DNA from: Lactuca virosa
Taxonomy: Eukaryota; Streptophyta; Magnoliopsida; Asterales; Asteraceae
Assembly: GCA_928212115.1 (NCBI GenBank)
Contig: CAKMRJ010003334.1
Coordinates: 31,464,270-31,528,269, forward strand
Reading direction: 5' to 3'
DNA: 64,000 nucleotides
Shown here: positions 1 through 11,095 of the stretch, one piece after another
Layout of the letters: every line of letters begins with the position of its first letter
Numbering within the stretch: the first letter of the stretch is position 1
Program-made: the position numbers and the translations under genes
The notes under the pieces: model-generated
What the model saw: only the letters and a program-made list of their open reading frames with translations
What the model was told of the DNA's origin: nothing
Database searches by the model: none

Positions 1-697
1 AAATTTATTCAAATTCTCCACAGTCGGTCATATGTCGAAAGTAGGTATGAATCAAGACTGTCATGAATTGGGATTGTAGATGACTAAAGGTGTTTAGGCA
101 TAGCAATGGTTGCTACAACATTCATGAGTGCTCATAAGTTATGAGTATTGGAATAAACCCACGCTCACTTGTATCACTTCATGGACTTTATCTTGAGTGA
201 TCGTGAGACGGTAATATCATATAAGTCTTCAAACCTAGAGATATGAGTTGTTACCTATGAGTTGGTTGTGCATTGATTGCACGAAAACGCATCAGTAACT
301 TGATGTTATAAAACATGCCTTTGTGTACAATTCAACAAGTAGTAGAACAAGCATATGAGTCGAAGTTTATCTATTCCTTCTTGGATTAGAAGCGATATCT
401 GGGCCCCTCGATGATTTTGTTTTGACCTATGTACCGGGCCCGGTCAGAACTAAATTGATGTGTTCGATTAAGTTCTTTCTCAAACAAATCGGAAATCAGG
501 AAACAAACTGCTAGACAATAAGTAAGACATTTTTCCATGTATTTGTCCGACTGATATCATGAGAGCAGAGGATTATATGATCACTTATCTAAAATGTCGC
601 TTCATAGTTCAACAGAGTTTTCGAAAGCTACGATTGTCGGTTGGTTCCTGAAGCTATATAGGCAAATATAGTTATCAGACTTATCCAAGTGGGAGAC
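1..697 (+). mobile_element. Element Z: 3' internal region of a gag-only Copia-like retrotransposon
   Basis: Reverse-complement matches to 3299-4020, 6539-7139 and 7892-8600 show this is the same 3' internal sequence as in elements A, B and C, here on the plus strand. It ends in a polypurine tract, AAGTGGGAGAC (687-697), directly before an LTR that starts TGTTGG. No reading frame of note is present. The rest of the element lies left of the window. Confidence 0.85.
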
Positions 698-1467
698 TGT
701 TGGATACGGTGTCTAAGTCCATAACTTATTTGGTATATACTTGACCCGACCCGGCATGGTCCATTTGGGTTACACTTCACCCGAACTATTTATATGGATA
801 ATATTATGAGAATAGTATATTTGTGACTAATTAATATATTATAAGTTATAATATATTAATATATGAAATCGTATTATTTAATTAGTATTGATCTTAAATT
901 AATTATGAATTAATTTAGTGATCAAAAGGTGACTAATTGAATAATGGGCTATTATATTTATATAGTGTGGGCTAACACTCATTAGGAAATGGGCTAAGCT
1001 AAAATGGGAGTCCATGGATGATCCATGGAGCTTTTAACCCATGGATCCTTGGAAAAGGAAAAGACATGGGTTATTAGGGTTTGCATGGTTCATAACCCTA
1101 ATAATCTACACTATATAAAGAGGCTTGTGGTGCTTGAAAAGACACTATGTGTGTGTGCATAAGAGTGGCTAATTTCTAGAGTGCTTGTATACTCTCTCAT
1201 AAGTTTTCCAAGTTTGTGGTGATTTGTGATTTCCATTTGAGGCATTCACATTATTGGTGCTTGGCTCTCAAACTCCTAAAGGAATCATCTCACTAACAAA
1301 GGTATGTAATTCTTCTAGTATCTTTTATGTTTAAAAGTACCCCATGCATGCTAGATAAGTTATGAACCTTGGAAAATTATTTTGCATGTATTTTAGACAA
1401 ACATAGATCCAAGGTTTCTAGGGTTGCATGAACACCTTAGGAGTGTTAGTTTGCTCAAAACCCAACA
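698..1467 (+). mobile_element. Element Z 3' LTR
   Basis: 770 bp, starting TGTTGGATACGG after the polypurine tract and ending AAAACCCAACA. It is related over its length to the reverse complement of the LTRs at 2564, 5756, 7140 and 29971. It carries a cluster of CCATGG palindromes (1012-1045) about 70-100 bp upstream of a TATA box. The 3' flank begins TTAGG, but the matching left TSD is outside the window. Confidence 0.88.
1112..1119 (+). promoter_or_regulatory. TATA box of element Z LTR
   Basis: CTATATAAAGAGG lies about 410 bp into the LTR, at the position where every LTR of this family has a TATA box (for example 2912-2922 on the minus strand). It probably marks the U3/R border. Expression is not shown by sequence. 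Confidence 0.6.
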
Positions 1468-2563
1468 TTAGGTTGTTATTATGGGTTTGGTTGAGATCGG
1501 TTTAGAGGTATTGTGTGGAAGGTCTATGGTCAGGGACCAGTTGTTTTAGTAGGAGCGGCGTTCGCCTATGGAAGAACTTTTGGGTTCAAGCACTGCTGTC
1601 GCTAGGAGGGGAGCGGTAGCAGGAAGATGGTAGTGTCGGTTGCATGAATTTCTCGGTAATCAGAAGTATCGGAGGAGTTTTATATTCGCATGGGTTGTAG
1701 TCAGATAGAATTCAATGACTCTTTGTGATTTGAAGTTGGGATAAGATTTGTCGGTTCAGGGCAAGGGTAATAGTTTTAGTCGCCAACATAAGAACTTAGG
1801 GATTGGTATCATGGGAGGTGATTTGCAATATCAGACTGGTTAAGGTTTCAATATTAGCAGAGGAGTTTTATATTCGCATGGGTTGTAGTAAGATAGAATT
1901 CAATGACTCTTTGAGATTTGAAGTTGGGATAATATTTGTCGGTTCAGGGCAAGGGTTATAGTTTTAGTCGCCAGCATAAGAACTTAGGGATTGGTATCAT
2001 GGGAGGCGATTTGCAATATCAGATTGGTTAAGGTTTCAATATTATTCTTCAGGCTTTAAGGAGTGGAGTTGGCTAGCAATGGAATGCTAGCATTGATTAA
2101 CGTATGACATAGGCGGTTCGTGTTATATGAGGTTGATGAGTTGGGAAATCCATCAGGATTTAAGAGATAAAGGAGCTTTGTCAAATCCAACTGGGGGAGA
2201 ATCGATCAGGATTCCCGGGATTTAGGAAGGGCGTGGAACTAAGGCAAGTTTCATATCATGGTCAGGAGGAGAGAGGCGACGCAAGTGGCTGTTTAGATTG
2301 AGGTGGTGTTGGTGGGAGTTCAGGAATCTTCCAACCGTGGATTGGCGACTCCTTTATTATGCATAGTAGTCTTGTGGTTGAGTCCAGGGTGAGGACTTCA
2401 GGATTCGAAGTATGTCCCGGACATCCGTTGGGATGCGGTTGGATGCAGGTTGAAACTCAGGATGCATGGAGGGGTGATGATTAGGGTGTGGCAAGGACAT
2501 GGTTGGTTATAGGTGTTGTAAGACTGCGATGAGATCGTAGCATTCGTCGGTTCGAGGTAGATT
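1468..2563 (+). mobile_element. Element G: degenerate 3' internal region of a Gypsy-type retrotransposon
   Basis: This stretch lies between element Z and element A and carries no usable reading frame. I assign it to the plus-strand element whose 3' end continues at 30707, because element A, with LTRs and a near-matching 5-bp duplication (AGATT at 2559-2563, AGCTT at 30707-30711), sits between the two. It contains one 188-bp tandem duplication. Assignment to Gypsy rests on the polypurine tract and LTR downstream, not on protein similarity. Confidence 0.6.
1673..2047 (+). repeat. Tandem duplication, two copies of about 188 bp
   Basis: AGGAGTTTTATATTCGCATG begins at 1673 and again at 1861, and the two copies stay nearly identical through GGTTTCAATATTA. 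A few substitutions separate them. It looks like a local duplication in non-coding Gypsy sequence. Confidence 0.9.
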
Positions 2564-3298
2564 TGATGGGTTTTGAGCATTCTAATACTCCCAAGGTGTT
2601 CATGTAACCCTAAATACCTTGGATCTATGTTTTCTCTATTATACATGCAAACTTGAAGTTTCCAAGTTATTTCCCTAACTAGCACATGATCATATGTATT
2701 TGCATAACAAAACTAGATAGCATACATACCTTTTTCTTGTAGTTGATTACTTGGAGCTTTAAGAGCCTAGCACCAATAGTGTGAATGCCTCAAGTGGAAT
2801 CACAAATCACCACCAACAAATTGGAAGACTTGAGAGAAAGTATGGATGCTCACAAAATCAGCTCTCTTTCTTATTACACACACTAGCACCAATTTTATGA
2901 GCCAAGGATTCCTTTATATAGTATGCATGATTAGGGTAAACCCTAATACCCATGACTTTCCACATTACTTAGGATCCATGGGTTAAAAGCTCCATGGACT
3001 ATCCATGGACTTCCATGTAGGCTTAGCCCATCCTAAATAACATTAGCCTATACTATATTAGTCCATATTTAACTAGTCTCTTTTGATCACTAAATTAATT
3101 CCAAATTAATTCTTGATCAATACTAATTAAATAATATGATTTCATATTAATATATTAGAACTTATTAAATCATAAATATCCTTTTCTCATAAGTCTATCC
3201 ATACAAATTGTTCCGGTGAAGTGCAACCCAAATGGACAATGTCGGGTTGGGTCAAGTACATACCAATTATAGTTTTGGACTTAGACACTAATCCAACA
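2564..3298 (-). mobile_element. Element A 3' LTR
   Basis: The plus strand reads TGATGGG at 2564 and TCCAACA ending at 3298, so the LTR starts TGTTGGA and ends CCCATCA on its own strand. It is followed by GTCTCCCACTTGGAT, the reverse complement of the family polypurine tract (3299-3313). A TATA box lies at 2912-2922. It differs from the 5' LTR at scattered single bases, so the insertion is older than element C or L. Confidence 0.9.
2912..2922 (-). promoter_or_regulatory. TATA box of element A 3' LTR
   Basis: ACTATATAAAG on the minus strand, conserved in the other LTRs of the family. The upstream side has three CCATGG or near-CCATGG sites (2971-3006). Confidence 0.55.
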
Positions 3299-5755
3299 GT
3301 CTCCCACTTGGATAAGTCTAACAACTATTACTGCAAGTACGACTTCACAACCCGACTAGAAATCATAGCTCTTAAAGACGCTGTCAAACTTTGAACAAAT
3401 CAACGACGCGTCCATTAGATAAGGGATCATATATTCCTCCATTCTACAAGATATCATATGGACTGAGACATGGATTATAATCATTCTCTCTGTTCATCTG
3501 TTGTTTCCCGATTTCCGATTTATGACGACCAACTAATTGAACAAATCAAATCAGTCCAGGCTTGGCCAAGCACTTAGGAGTGTCATCACTAAATCATCGA
3601 GGGGCCCACAGATATCCCTTTTATCCCTCCAAGGGTAAAAGGAATGGATAAACTTCGACCCAAATGTTCGCTTGTACTTACTCATCAAACTACACACAAC
3701 GATTTGTTTTATAACAACCAAGTTACTGGTTGCGTTTACATATGTCAATGTGCAACCGACGTGCAACTACAGCTCACACGTCTCCATTTGAAGAATATAA
3801 GATATTATCGTCTCATGATCACTCGTGATAAAATCCATGAAGTGATTCAAATGAGCTTGGGTTTAATCCAGTACTCGAATCTCATTCCAGGAGCACTCAT
3901 GAATGTTGCAGCAACTGTTGCTATGTATAAACACTTTAGACATCTACAAGCCCAATTCATGACATTCTTGATTCACACCTACTTCCAAAGTGTGATTGAC
4001 TGTGGAGAGTTTGAATAACCTAGTTATTCGGGAAGTCAAAACATGCAAAGTGTAACACAAGAATAATTGAATCCAATATGGTCTCAGAACTTATGAATAT
4101 AAATAAAACACCTTTTATTTAATCACCATATTGATTACACATTATTCATTGCATAATGTTTCAAATAATCAACTTAATACTTGAACTGAAACAATAGTCA
4201 TGCCATGCTCCAAGCATGCACACTATATTTTTCCAAACAATAGTTATGCCATACTCCAAGTATGCACACCATGTTTGTCTATGATCCTTACTTTGTGAAA
4301 TAGACCAACTGAACATGATTCCAATGATGTTCATTTCACAATCCCAAATCCTTACCACAAATGTAAGAATACAAGATTCTTTGCCATTTATTGAAATCTG
4401 TTAAATTCTAAACTTATATGCATTGATTCTCTTGTAATGACTATGCACAAAAGTCACCACGACTTGGCAACATACATTTACAAAGTATTCCAATGGAGAG
4501 CAATTCCATGGAACCGAAGTCTCGCATTCAAAGTACATTCCTTTGAACATCCTTCTTGCATTAAGTTTCTAATCTTACACAGATTTAATGAATACCTTCC
4601 ACCTATGGAAACATTTCCACATTCCCATTTTGACTATCACTTCTGAACAAGAGTTGCCTCCTTTCAGAATATGGTCCTTCCAAAATTAACACTATACTTC
4701 CAATTGTCCATGAGAAACCAATCTTTGGTAAACCTCAGATTGTCCTCGACAATTGCTTAATCATTTTAGTCATGCCCAGTTCTAGTACTTTTTCCCTCTT
4801 AATGCCCCATGCATTTGAAAAAATTTAGAACAAATGAATATTACAGCACATGTAATCGATCCTATATCCGAAGCATATGGGACACGATTCATGATGTCTC
4901 ACATAAAGACATGATACTAGACCAGTCTTTTGCTATAATATTTCTATTTCTATTTGCCATGTTCTCATAATTCAAATTATGAAAAGGGATGCCGTAATCA
5001 TAATCGAATTTTAGAACGCAAATAATGTAATCATGACCAAATTTGATTAAAATCTCACAATCTAAGCTTTTAGATTTGAAATGAAGTATAATAATTTGTC
5101 ATGGATTAAAATCTCACAATCTAAGCTTTTAGATTTGAAATGAAGTATAATTTCCTCTCCCTTAATTATAGCAAAACAACTTTTCAAACCCTGCAAAGTA
5201 CATTTTGCAAATTGAAACTTTTGTTTTCTATAATTAACATTGCTAACTTGCAACACCTAACATAATAATCATGCTCCCACTAACATGATAATTATTAGCA
5301 TAACACTTATGCTTCCACTAGCTTTGACATGTATCCAGAAATCAGCTGGACTTCTAGAAATCAATATTTATTGACTTTCTTACCAAAGTTCAGATTTCTG
5401 ATACGAGATGCTTTGATAAGACTTTATCAAAATCATACACCTTTTTGTTAGATAGCTCACATGTGTGTCTAAACAATTTTTAGAACTATGAAAAGGGATG
5501 TCGTAATCATAGTCTCAATTGTTTAGACCTTTTCCATTTCTCACAAGTCCATGTTAGTGTGCCGGTTAACCACACACGCTCCACTAACGACTTTGAGGAT
5601 GCAAATATCACAATTGCTATCTACTTAAAATCTATTTAGCGAAAGCGTTTCCTCACAATCTTTTTCAGGAATTTGAGAGAAACCTAATGATACTTAGATT
5701 TTATGGTGTATGTGTTCCTATCCATGTGAATTTGTCAAAACCATACTCACAAGAC
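3299..5755 (-). mobile_element. Element A internal region, 3' part, non-coding
   Basis: This is collinear with 7892-10020 (C), 19466-21216 (B) and 34243-36560 (F), so it is element body. Reading frames here are short and not shared between copies. It carries repeated GGGATGCCGTAATC-type motifs (about 4986 and 5495) and one GTGCCGGTTAACCACAC motif (5558-5593). A short duplication ending in TTGAAATGAAGTATAAT is seen at 5048-5150. Element B interrupts it at 5756. Confidence 0.8.
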
Positions 5756-6538
5756 TGATGGGTTTTGAGCATTCTAACACTCCTATGGTGTACATGCAAC
5801 CCTAGAAACCTTGGATCTACGTTTTCTCTAATATTCATGCAAATAATAATTTTCCAAGGTTTACATCCTAACTAGCATGGCATGGATTACTTGTAATATA
5901 AAACTACTAGAATGACATACCTTTGTAGTTGCTTGGATTCCTTAAAACCTTGTGAGCCTAGCACCTCAAATGTGATGCCTCAAATGTTTCACACAACACC
6001 ACAATTCTTGGAATAACTTGAGAGAAGAACACTTTCACTCAAAATCGGCTAGCCCTCTTATTCTTGTCTTAGTCGCCGATTTTGCTCCTTATGAGGTTGC
6101 TTATATAGTGTGCCACATGTAGGGTTATACCATGTAAACCCAAATGTGCTTGGCTTTTCATTTCCCCCATGATCCATGGGTTTTAACCTCCATGGAGCAT
6201 CCATGGAGCACCTAATGGGTCCTAGACCAATCTAGTGAATTTTGAACCATAAGCCCACTATATAAGAATGAATGATTTACAAATCAATCCCCATATATTT
6301 AATTAGTCTCTTTTTGATCACAGAAATAATTCCAAATTAATTCTTGATCAATACTAATTAAATAATATGATTTCTTATTAATATATTAGAACTTATAAAA
6401 TATTAACAAACCATAAGTGTCCTTATTCTCATTTTGTCTATCCAACAATTGAGATGAAGATGCAACCCAAATGGACCATGCCAAATCGGGTCAAGTACAT
6501 ACTAAATATAGTTATGGACTTAGACACCTTATCCAACA
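5756..6538 (-). mobile_element. Element B 3' LTR
   Basis: 783 bp, TGATGGG to CCAACA on the plus strand, followed by the family polypurine tract in reverse (GTCTCCCACTTGG). It interrupts element A after the sequence ACTCACAAGAC; the uninterrupted version of that sequence is seen at 21208-21235. A TATA box lies near 6101-6111 (minus strand). Confidence 0.88.
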
Positions 6539-7139
6539 GTCTCCCACTTGGATAAGTCTAATAACTATATGTATGACTTCAAGAACCAACCGGCAATCGT
6601 AGCTATTTCAAAGTATCGCGGAACTATGATGATGATGCGCCATTTAAGATAAGTGATCATATAATCCTCTGTTCTAGATATCAGCCGGAAAAATACATGG
6701 AACACTGTCGTACTTATTGTCCAACAGTTTGTTTCTCGATTTCCGATTTGTTTGAAACAGAACTAAACTGAACACATCAATTTGGTTCTGACCGGGCCCG
6801 GTACATAGGTCAAAACAAAAACATCGAGGGGACCAGATATCGCTTCGAATCCTCCAAGGACTAAAAGGAACAGATAAACTTCGACTCATATGCTTGTTCT
6901 ACTACTTGTTGAATTATACACAAAGGTACGTTTTATAACATCGAGTTACCGATGCGTTTTCGTACAATCAATGCACAACCAACTCATAATCAACAACTCA
7001 TATATCTAGGTTTGAAGAATTGTATGATATTACCGTCTCACGATCACTCGAGATAAATTCCATGAAGTGATACAAGTGAGCGTGGGTTGAATCCAATACT
7101 CAAAGCTTATGAGCACTCATGAATGTTGTAGCAACCATT
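6539..7139 (-). mobile_element. Element B internal region, 3' end
   Basis: Matches positions 3299-3920 and the reverse complement of 100-697. It includes a perfect 12-bp palindrome ACCGGGCCCGGT (6791-6802) that element Z also has (433-444). It stops at element C and resumes at 10346. Confidence 0.85.
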
Positions 7140-7891
7140 TGTTGGGTTTTGAGCATTCTAACACTCCTATGGTGTACATTCAACCCTATAAACCTTGGAT
7201 CTATGTTTTCTCTATTATACATGCAAATATTAACTATTCCAAGGTTTCATCCTAACTAGCATATTATGAAGCACCTATACTACAAAGTTCTAGTTAGATG
7301 ACATACCTTCTGATGTAGCTTGATGTCTTCAAGCTTTAAGAGCTTAGCCTCAGTAGTGTGGAAGCCTCAAATGGAATCACAAATCACCAAAACACCTTGG
7401 AAGAACTTGAGAGAATATGTATGCACACTAAAATCGGCCCACTCTTATTTTCACACACTTGTGCCAATTTTGTGAGCCAAGGACCCCTTTATATATTATG
7501 GAGGATTAGGGTTACATTCATGTAAACCCTAATACCCATGACCTTTCATTTACATAGGATCCATGGGTTAAAAGCTCCATGGACCATCCATGAAAGCTTA
7601 GCCCAACCTAAATGAACTTGGCCCATTCCATATATATAAGAGTCCATATTTAATTAGTTCTTTTTGATCACTTAATTAATTATAAATTAATTCTTGATCA
7701 ATACTAATTAAATAATATGATTTCATATTAATATATTACAACTTATAATATATTAATATAAATCATAAATATACTATTTTCAAAAGACTATCCATATAAA
7801 TTGTGCCGGTGAAGTGCAACCCAAATGGACCATGTCGGGTCGGGTCAAGTACATACCAAATATAGTTATGGACTTAGACATTAATCCAACA
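7140..7891 (-). mobile_element. Element C 3' LTR
   Basis: 752 bp; TGTTGGG at 7140 and CCAACA ending at 7891, then the reversed polypurine tract. Its 7567-7891 part matches 10021-10345 with no indel and about four substitutions seen by eye, so C is a fairly recent insertion. Confidence 0.9.
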
Positions 7892-10020
7892 GTCTCCCAC
7901 TTGGATAAGTCTAAAACTATTATTGAGTATGACTTCAAAACCTAACTGGTAATCGTAGCTCTTAAAGCCGCTGTCGAACTCTGACCTTGTCAATGACTTG
8001 TCCATTAGATAAGGGATCATATATTCCTCCATTCTAGATATCATATGGACTGAGACATGGATTATAATCATTCTCTCTGTCCATTTGTTGTTACCCGATT
8101 TTCGATTTATGATGACTGACTGATTGAACAAATCAAATCAGTCCTGGCTTGGCCAAGCACTCACATGTGTCATCGCTAAATCATCGAGGGGCCCACAGAT
8201 ATCGCTTTTATCCCGAAGGTAAAAGGAATGGATAAACTTCGACTCATATGGCTTGTTCTACTACTTGTTGAATCATACACAAAGGCACGTTTTATAACAT
8301 CGAGTTACCAAATGCGTTTTCGTGCAATCAATGTATAACCAACTCATAGTAACAACTCATATCTCTAGGTTTGAAGAATATAAGATATTATCGTCTCATG
8401 ATCACTCGTGATAAAATCCATGAAGTGATTCAAATGAGCACGGGTTGAATCCAATACTCAGAACTTATGAGCACTCATGAGTGTTGTAGCACCACTTTGT
8501 CCACCAACTTGGACCTCTACAAACCAACCCATGACAGTCTTGATTCATATCTACTTCCAACATATGACCGACTGTGGATGGTTTGAATAACTTAATCATT
8601 CAGGAAGAGCGACTTAGTTATTCTGGAATTCAAAACATGCAAAGTGAAAAACAAGAATAAATGAATCAAATATGGTATCAAACCCTATGAATATAAATAA
8701 ACACTTTTATTTATCACCATACTGATTACTCATTATTCATTGTTTCGGTTTTATCAACTTTATACTTGAATTAAAAACACTAGTTGTCCAATGCTCCAAG
8801 CATGTACACTATGTTTTTCTTAAACAATAGCTTTGCCATACACCAAGTATGCACTCTATGTTTGTCTATGATCCTTACTTTGTGAAATAAACCAATTGAA
8901 CATAATTTCAATGATTCTAATTTCACACTCCCAAATCCTTATCGAAAAATGTGAGAATTTCAAATTCCTATCATTTATCGAAATCTGTTTAGATTTTAAA
9001 CTTATATGCACTGACCCTCCTGTAATGAATATGTACAAAGTCACAAAGACTTGTCAACAGTCATTATAAGGTATTCCAATGGAGATCAACTCCATGGAAA
9101 CTAAGTCTCATATTCAAAGTACATTGCTTTGGACATGCTTCTTGCATTAAGTTTTCTAATCTTACACAGATAACTTCCACCTATGGAGACAACTCCATAT
9201 TCTCATTTTGACTATCACTTCTGAATAAGAGATGCCTCTTTTCAGAATATGTCAATATGGTCCTTCCAAAATTAGCACTATACTTCCAACTGTCCCTAAG
9301 CAACCAATCTTTGGTAAACCTCAGATTGTCCTCGACAATTGCTTAATCATTTTAGTCATATCCAATTCTAGACCTTTTCCCTTCTTAATGCCCCTGGGCA
9401 TTTGGAAAAATTTAGAAATGACAAATATTATAGCACATGCAATCGATCTTGTACCCAAAGCAAATGGTACACGATTCATGATGTCTCACATAAAGACATG
9501 ATTCTAGACCAGTCTTTTGCTACAATATTTTTATTTGCCATGTTTTCAAAATTTGACTATGAAGAGGGATGCCGTAATCATAATCGAATTTTGAGAACGC
9601 AATATATAGAATTTCCTTAAGTTGAACCAATCCAACATGAAATTCATATATATATTCTTGACTAAAGATGATTAAGGTCTCAATCTAAGCCTTTAGAACT
9701 GAAATGAAGTATATCCTCTCCCTTAATTATAGCAAAACAACTTTTTCAATCCCTGCAGCCTCACGAAGTGAAACTTTTGTTTTCTATAATTAACATTGCT
9801 AACTTGCAACACTAACAATAATTATCATGCTCCCACTAACATGATGATTATTAGCATAACACTTATGCTCCCACTAGCTTTGACATGTACTCAGAAATCA
9901 GCTGGACTTCTAGAAATCAATACTTTATTGACTTTCTTACCAAAGTTCAGATTTCTGATACGAGATGCTTTGATAAAACTTTATCAAAATCATACACCTT
10001 TCCTTAGATAGCATGCATGT
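7892..10020 (-). mobile_element. Element C internal region, 3' part, non-coding
   Basis: Collinear with 3299-5460 in element A. No pol or gag domain is recognisable; the longest frames (85-89 codons) are not shared by the sister copies. The region ends abruptly at 10020, where sequence jumps into the middle of the 5' LTR. Confidence 0.8.
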
Positions 10021-10345
10021 GTTAAAAGCTCCATGGACCATCCATGAAAGCTTAGCCCAACCTAAATGAACTTGGCCCATTCCATATATATAAGAGTCCA
10101 TATTTAATTAGTTCTTTTTTATCACTTAATTAATTCTAAATTAATACTTGATCAATACTAATTAAATAATATGATTTCATATTAATATATTAGAACTTAT
10201 AATATATTAATATAAATCATAAATATACTATTTTCAAAAGACTATCCATATAAATTGTGCCGGTGAAGTGCAACCCAAATGGACCATGTCGGGTCGGGTC
10301 AAGTACATACCAAATATAGTTATGGACTTAGACATTAATCCAACA
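10021..10345 (-). mobile_element. Element C 5' LTR, truncated
   Basis: It holds only the U3 side of the LTR (equivalent to 7567-7891). The junction at 10020/10021 joins body sequence ending ATGCATGT to LTR sequence starting GTTAAAAGC, which fits an illegitimate deletion at a very short homology. Confidence 0.85.
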
Positions 10346-10421
10346 GCATTTGCTATGTCTAGCACCTTAGACATCTACAAACCCAATTCATGAAAGCCTT
10401 GATTCATATCTACTTCCAACA
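10346..10421 (-). mobile_element. Element B sliver between C and D
   Basis: 76 bp that continues B from 7139. Its last five bases, CAACA (10417-10421), are the left target-site copy of element D. B continues at 19466. Confidence 0.8.
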
Positions 10422-10768
10422 TGATGATATATGGTCCATTAGCATGGCCTAGACTACTCTAGCATGCCAGCCCTGCCTGGTGCGCTCCCGCCAGCCTCGT
10501 TGAGGACTCCCTTGCCAGCCTTGCTGGGGACTCCCCCGTCGGCCCAGCCTGGCGCTCCCTGGCCGGGCTCTTTCTTGCCAGCCTTGCTGGGGACTCCCTT
10601 GCCAGCCTCGCTGGGGATTCTCCTGGCGCTCCCTTACCAGCCTTTCCTAGTGCGCGCTTGCCAGCCCCGCCTGGCGCCTCCGGGCGGCCTCGCCCAACTC
10701 CTTGCTAGTTGGGCCTGAATTGGGCTGGCCTAAGGCCTGACCTAATTCCCCTTGACCTAATTTTCCCT

Positions 10769-10775
10769 TATATAA
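10769..10775 (+). promoter_or_regulatory. TATA box of element D LTR
   Basis: TATATAA about 350 bp into the LTR, present also in the 3' LTR (19139-19145). Sequence downstream (AACAGTACC, then a GC-rich segment) would be the start of R. Confidence 0.6.
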
Positions 10776-10897
10776 TGAACAGTACCTCCTCCATGGAGGG
10801 GGATTCTTCCCTTTGGCTCAGCCGCCACCCTAGACTCCGGCCGGGTGGCTCAGCCGCCACCCTCCGCCGTCAACCACCATACATCACCAACACCAAG

Positions 10898-10925
10898 ATG
10901 GTTCTCTCTAGCTAAGGAGAACCAT
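10898..10925 (+). repeat. Hairpin in element D LTR
   Basis: ATGGTTCTC and GAGAACCAT form a perfect 9-bp stem around a 10-base loop, about 125 bp after the TATA box. The same hairpin is at 19268-19295. It may act in the RNA; this is inference. Confidence 0.6.
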
Positions 10926-11095
10926 CTCAGATCTACTAGATGATCTAACTTGACCGTCGGAGTCCGCTCCCGGGGAACAGTCCCTGGGGCGGCTCTAACG
11001 GCCTTGTCTGTTGTGACCTCGCATATCTCTTCGCCCTAGCTGCCATCAAGAGAAGAGAAGAAAGTGAAGAAGTGGTTCGGAGCCAGGTCACATCA

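Larger units (their letters stand above)
7140..10345 (-). mobile_element. Element C: deleted copy of the gag-only family inside B
   Basis: C has a full 3' LTR, 2.1 kb of 3' body, and then only the first 325 bp of its 5' LTR. The gag region, leader, primer site and last part of the 5' LTR are missing. The 5-bp flanks CCATT (7135-7139) and GCATT (10346-10350) differ at one base. Rejoining the flanks restores the B sequence GCAACCATTTGCTATG, which agrees with element Z (100-115 reversed). Confidence 0.85.
10422..11095 (+). mobile_element. Element D 5' LTR
   Basis: 674 bp. The first 250 bp is built from variants of GCCAGCCTTGCTGGGGACTC, themselves inverted repeats, and copy number differs from the 3' LTR (611 bp). 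After it comes TTTGGCTCCATCCC; this does not match the usual iMet primer site, and I cannot name the primer tRNA. Confidence 0.92.

Noticed and set aside
3644..4018. 124-codon plus-strand frame in element A
   Set aside because: It is antisense to the element and not open in the collinear regions of B, C or F.
10464..10915. Pro/Leu-rich frames of 84 and 68 codons, the second kept in both LTRs of D
   Set aside because: Identity follows from LTR homology; they span the TATA box and sit in repeat-built GC-rich U3, with no domain.
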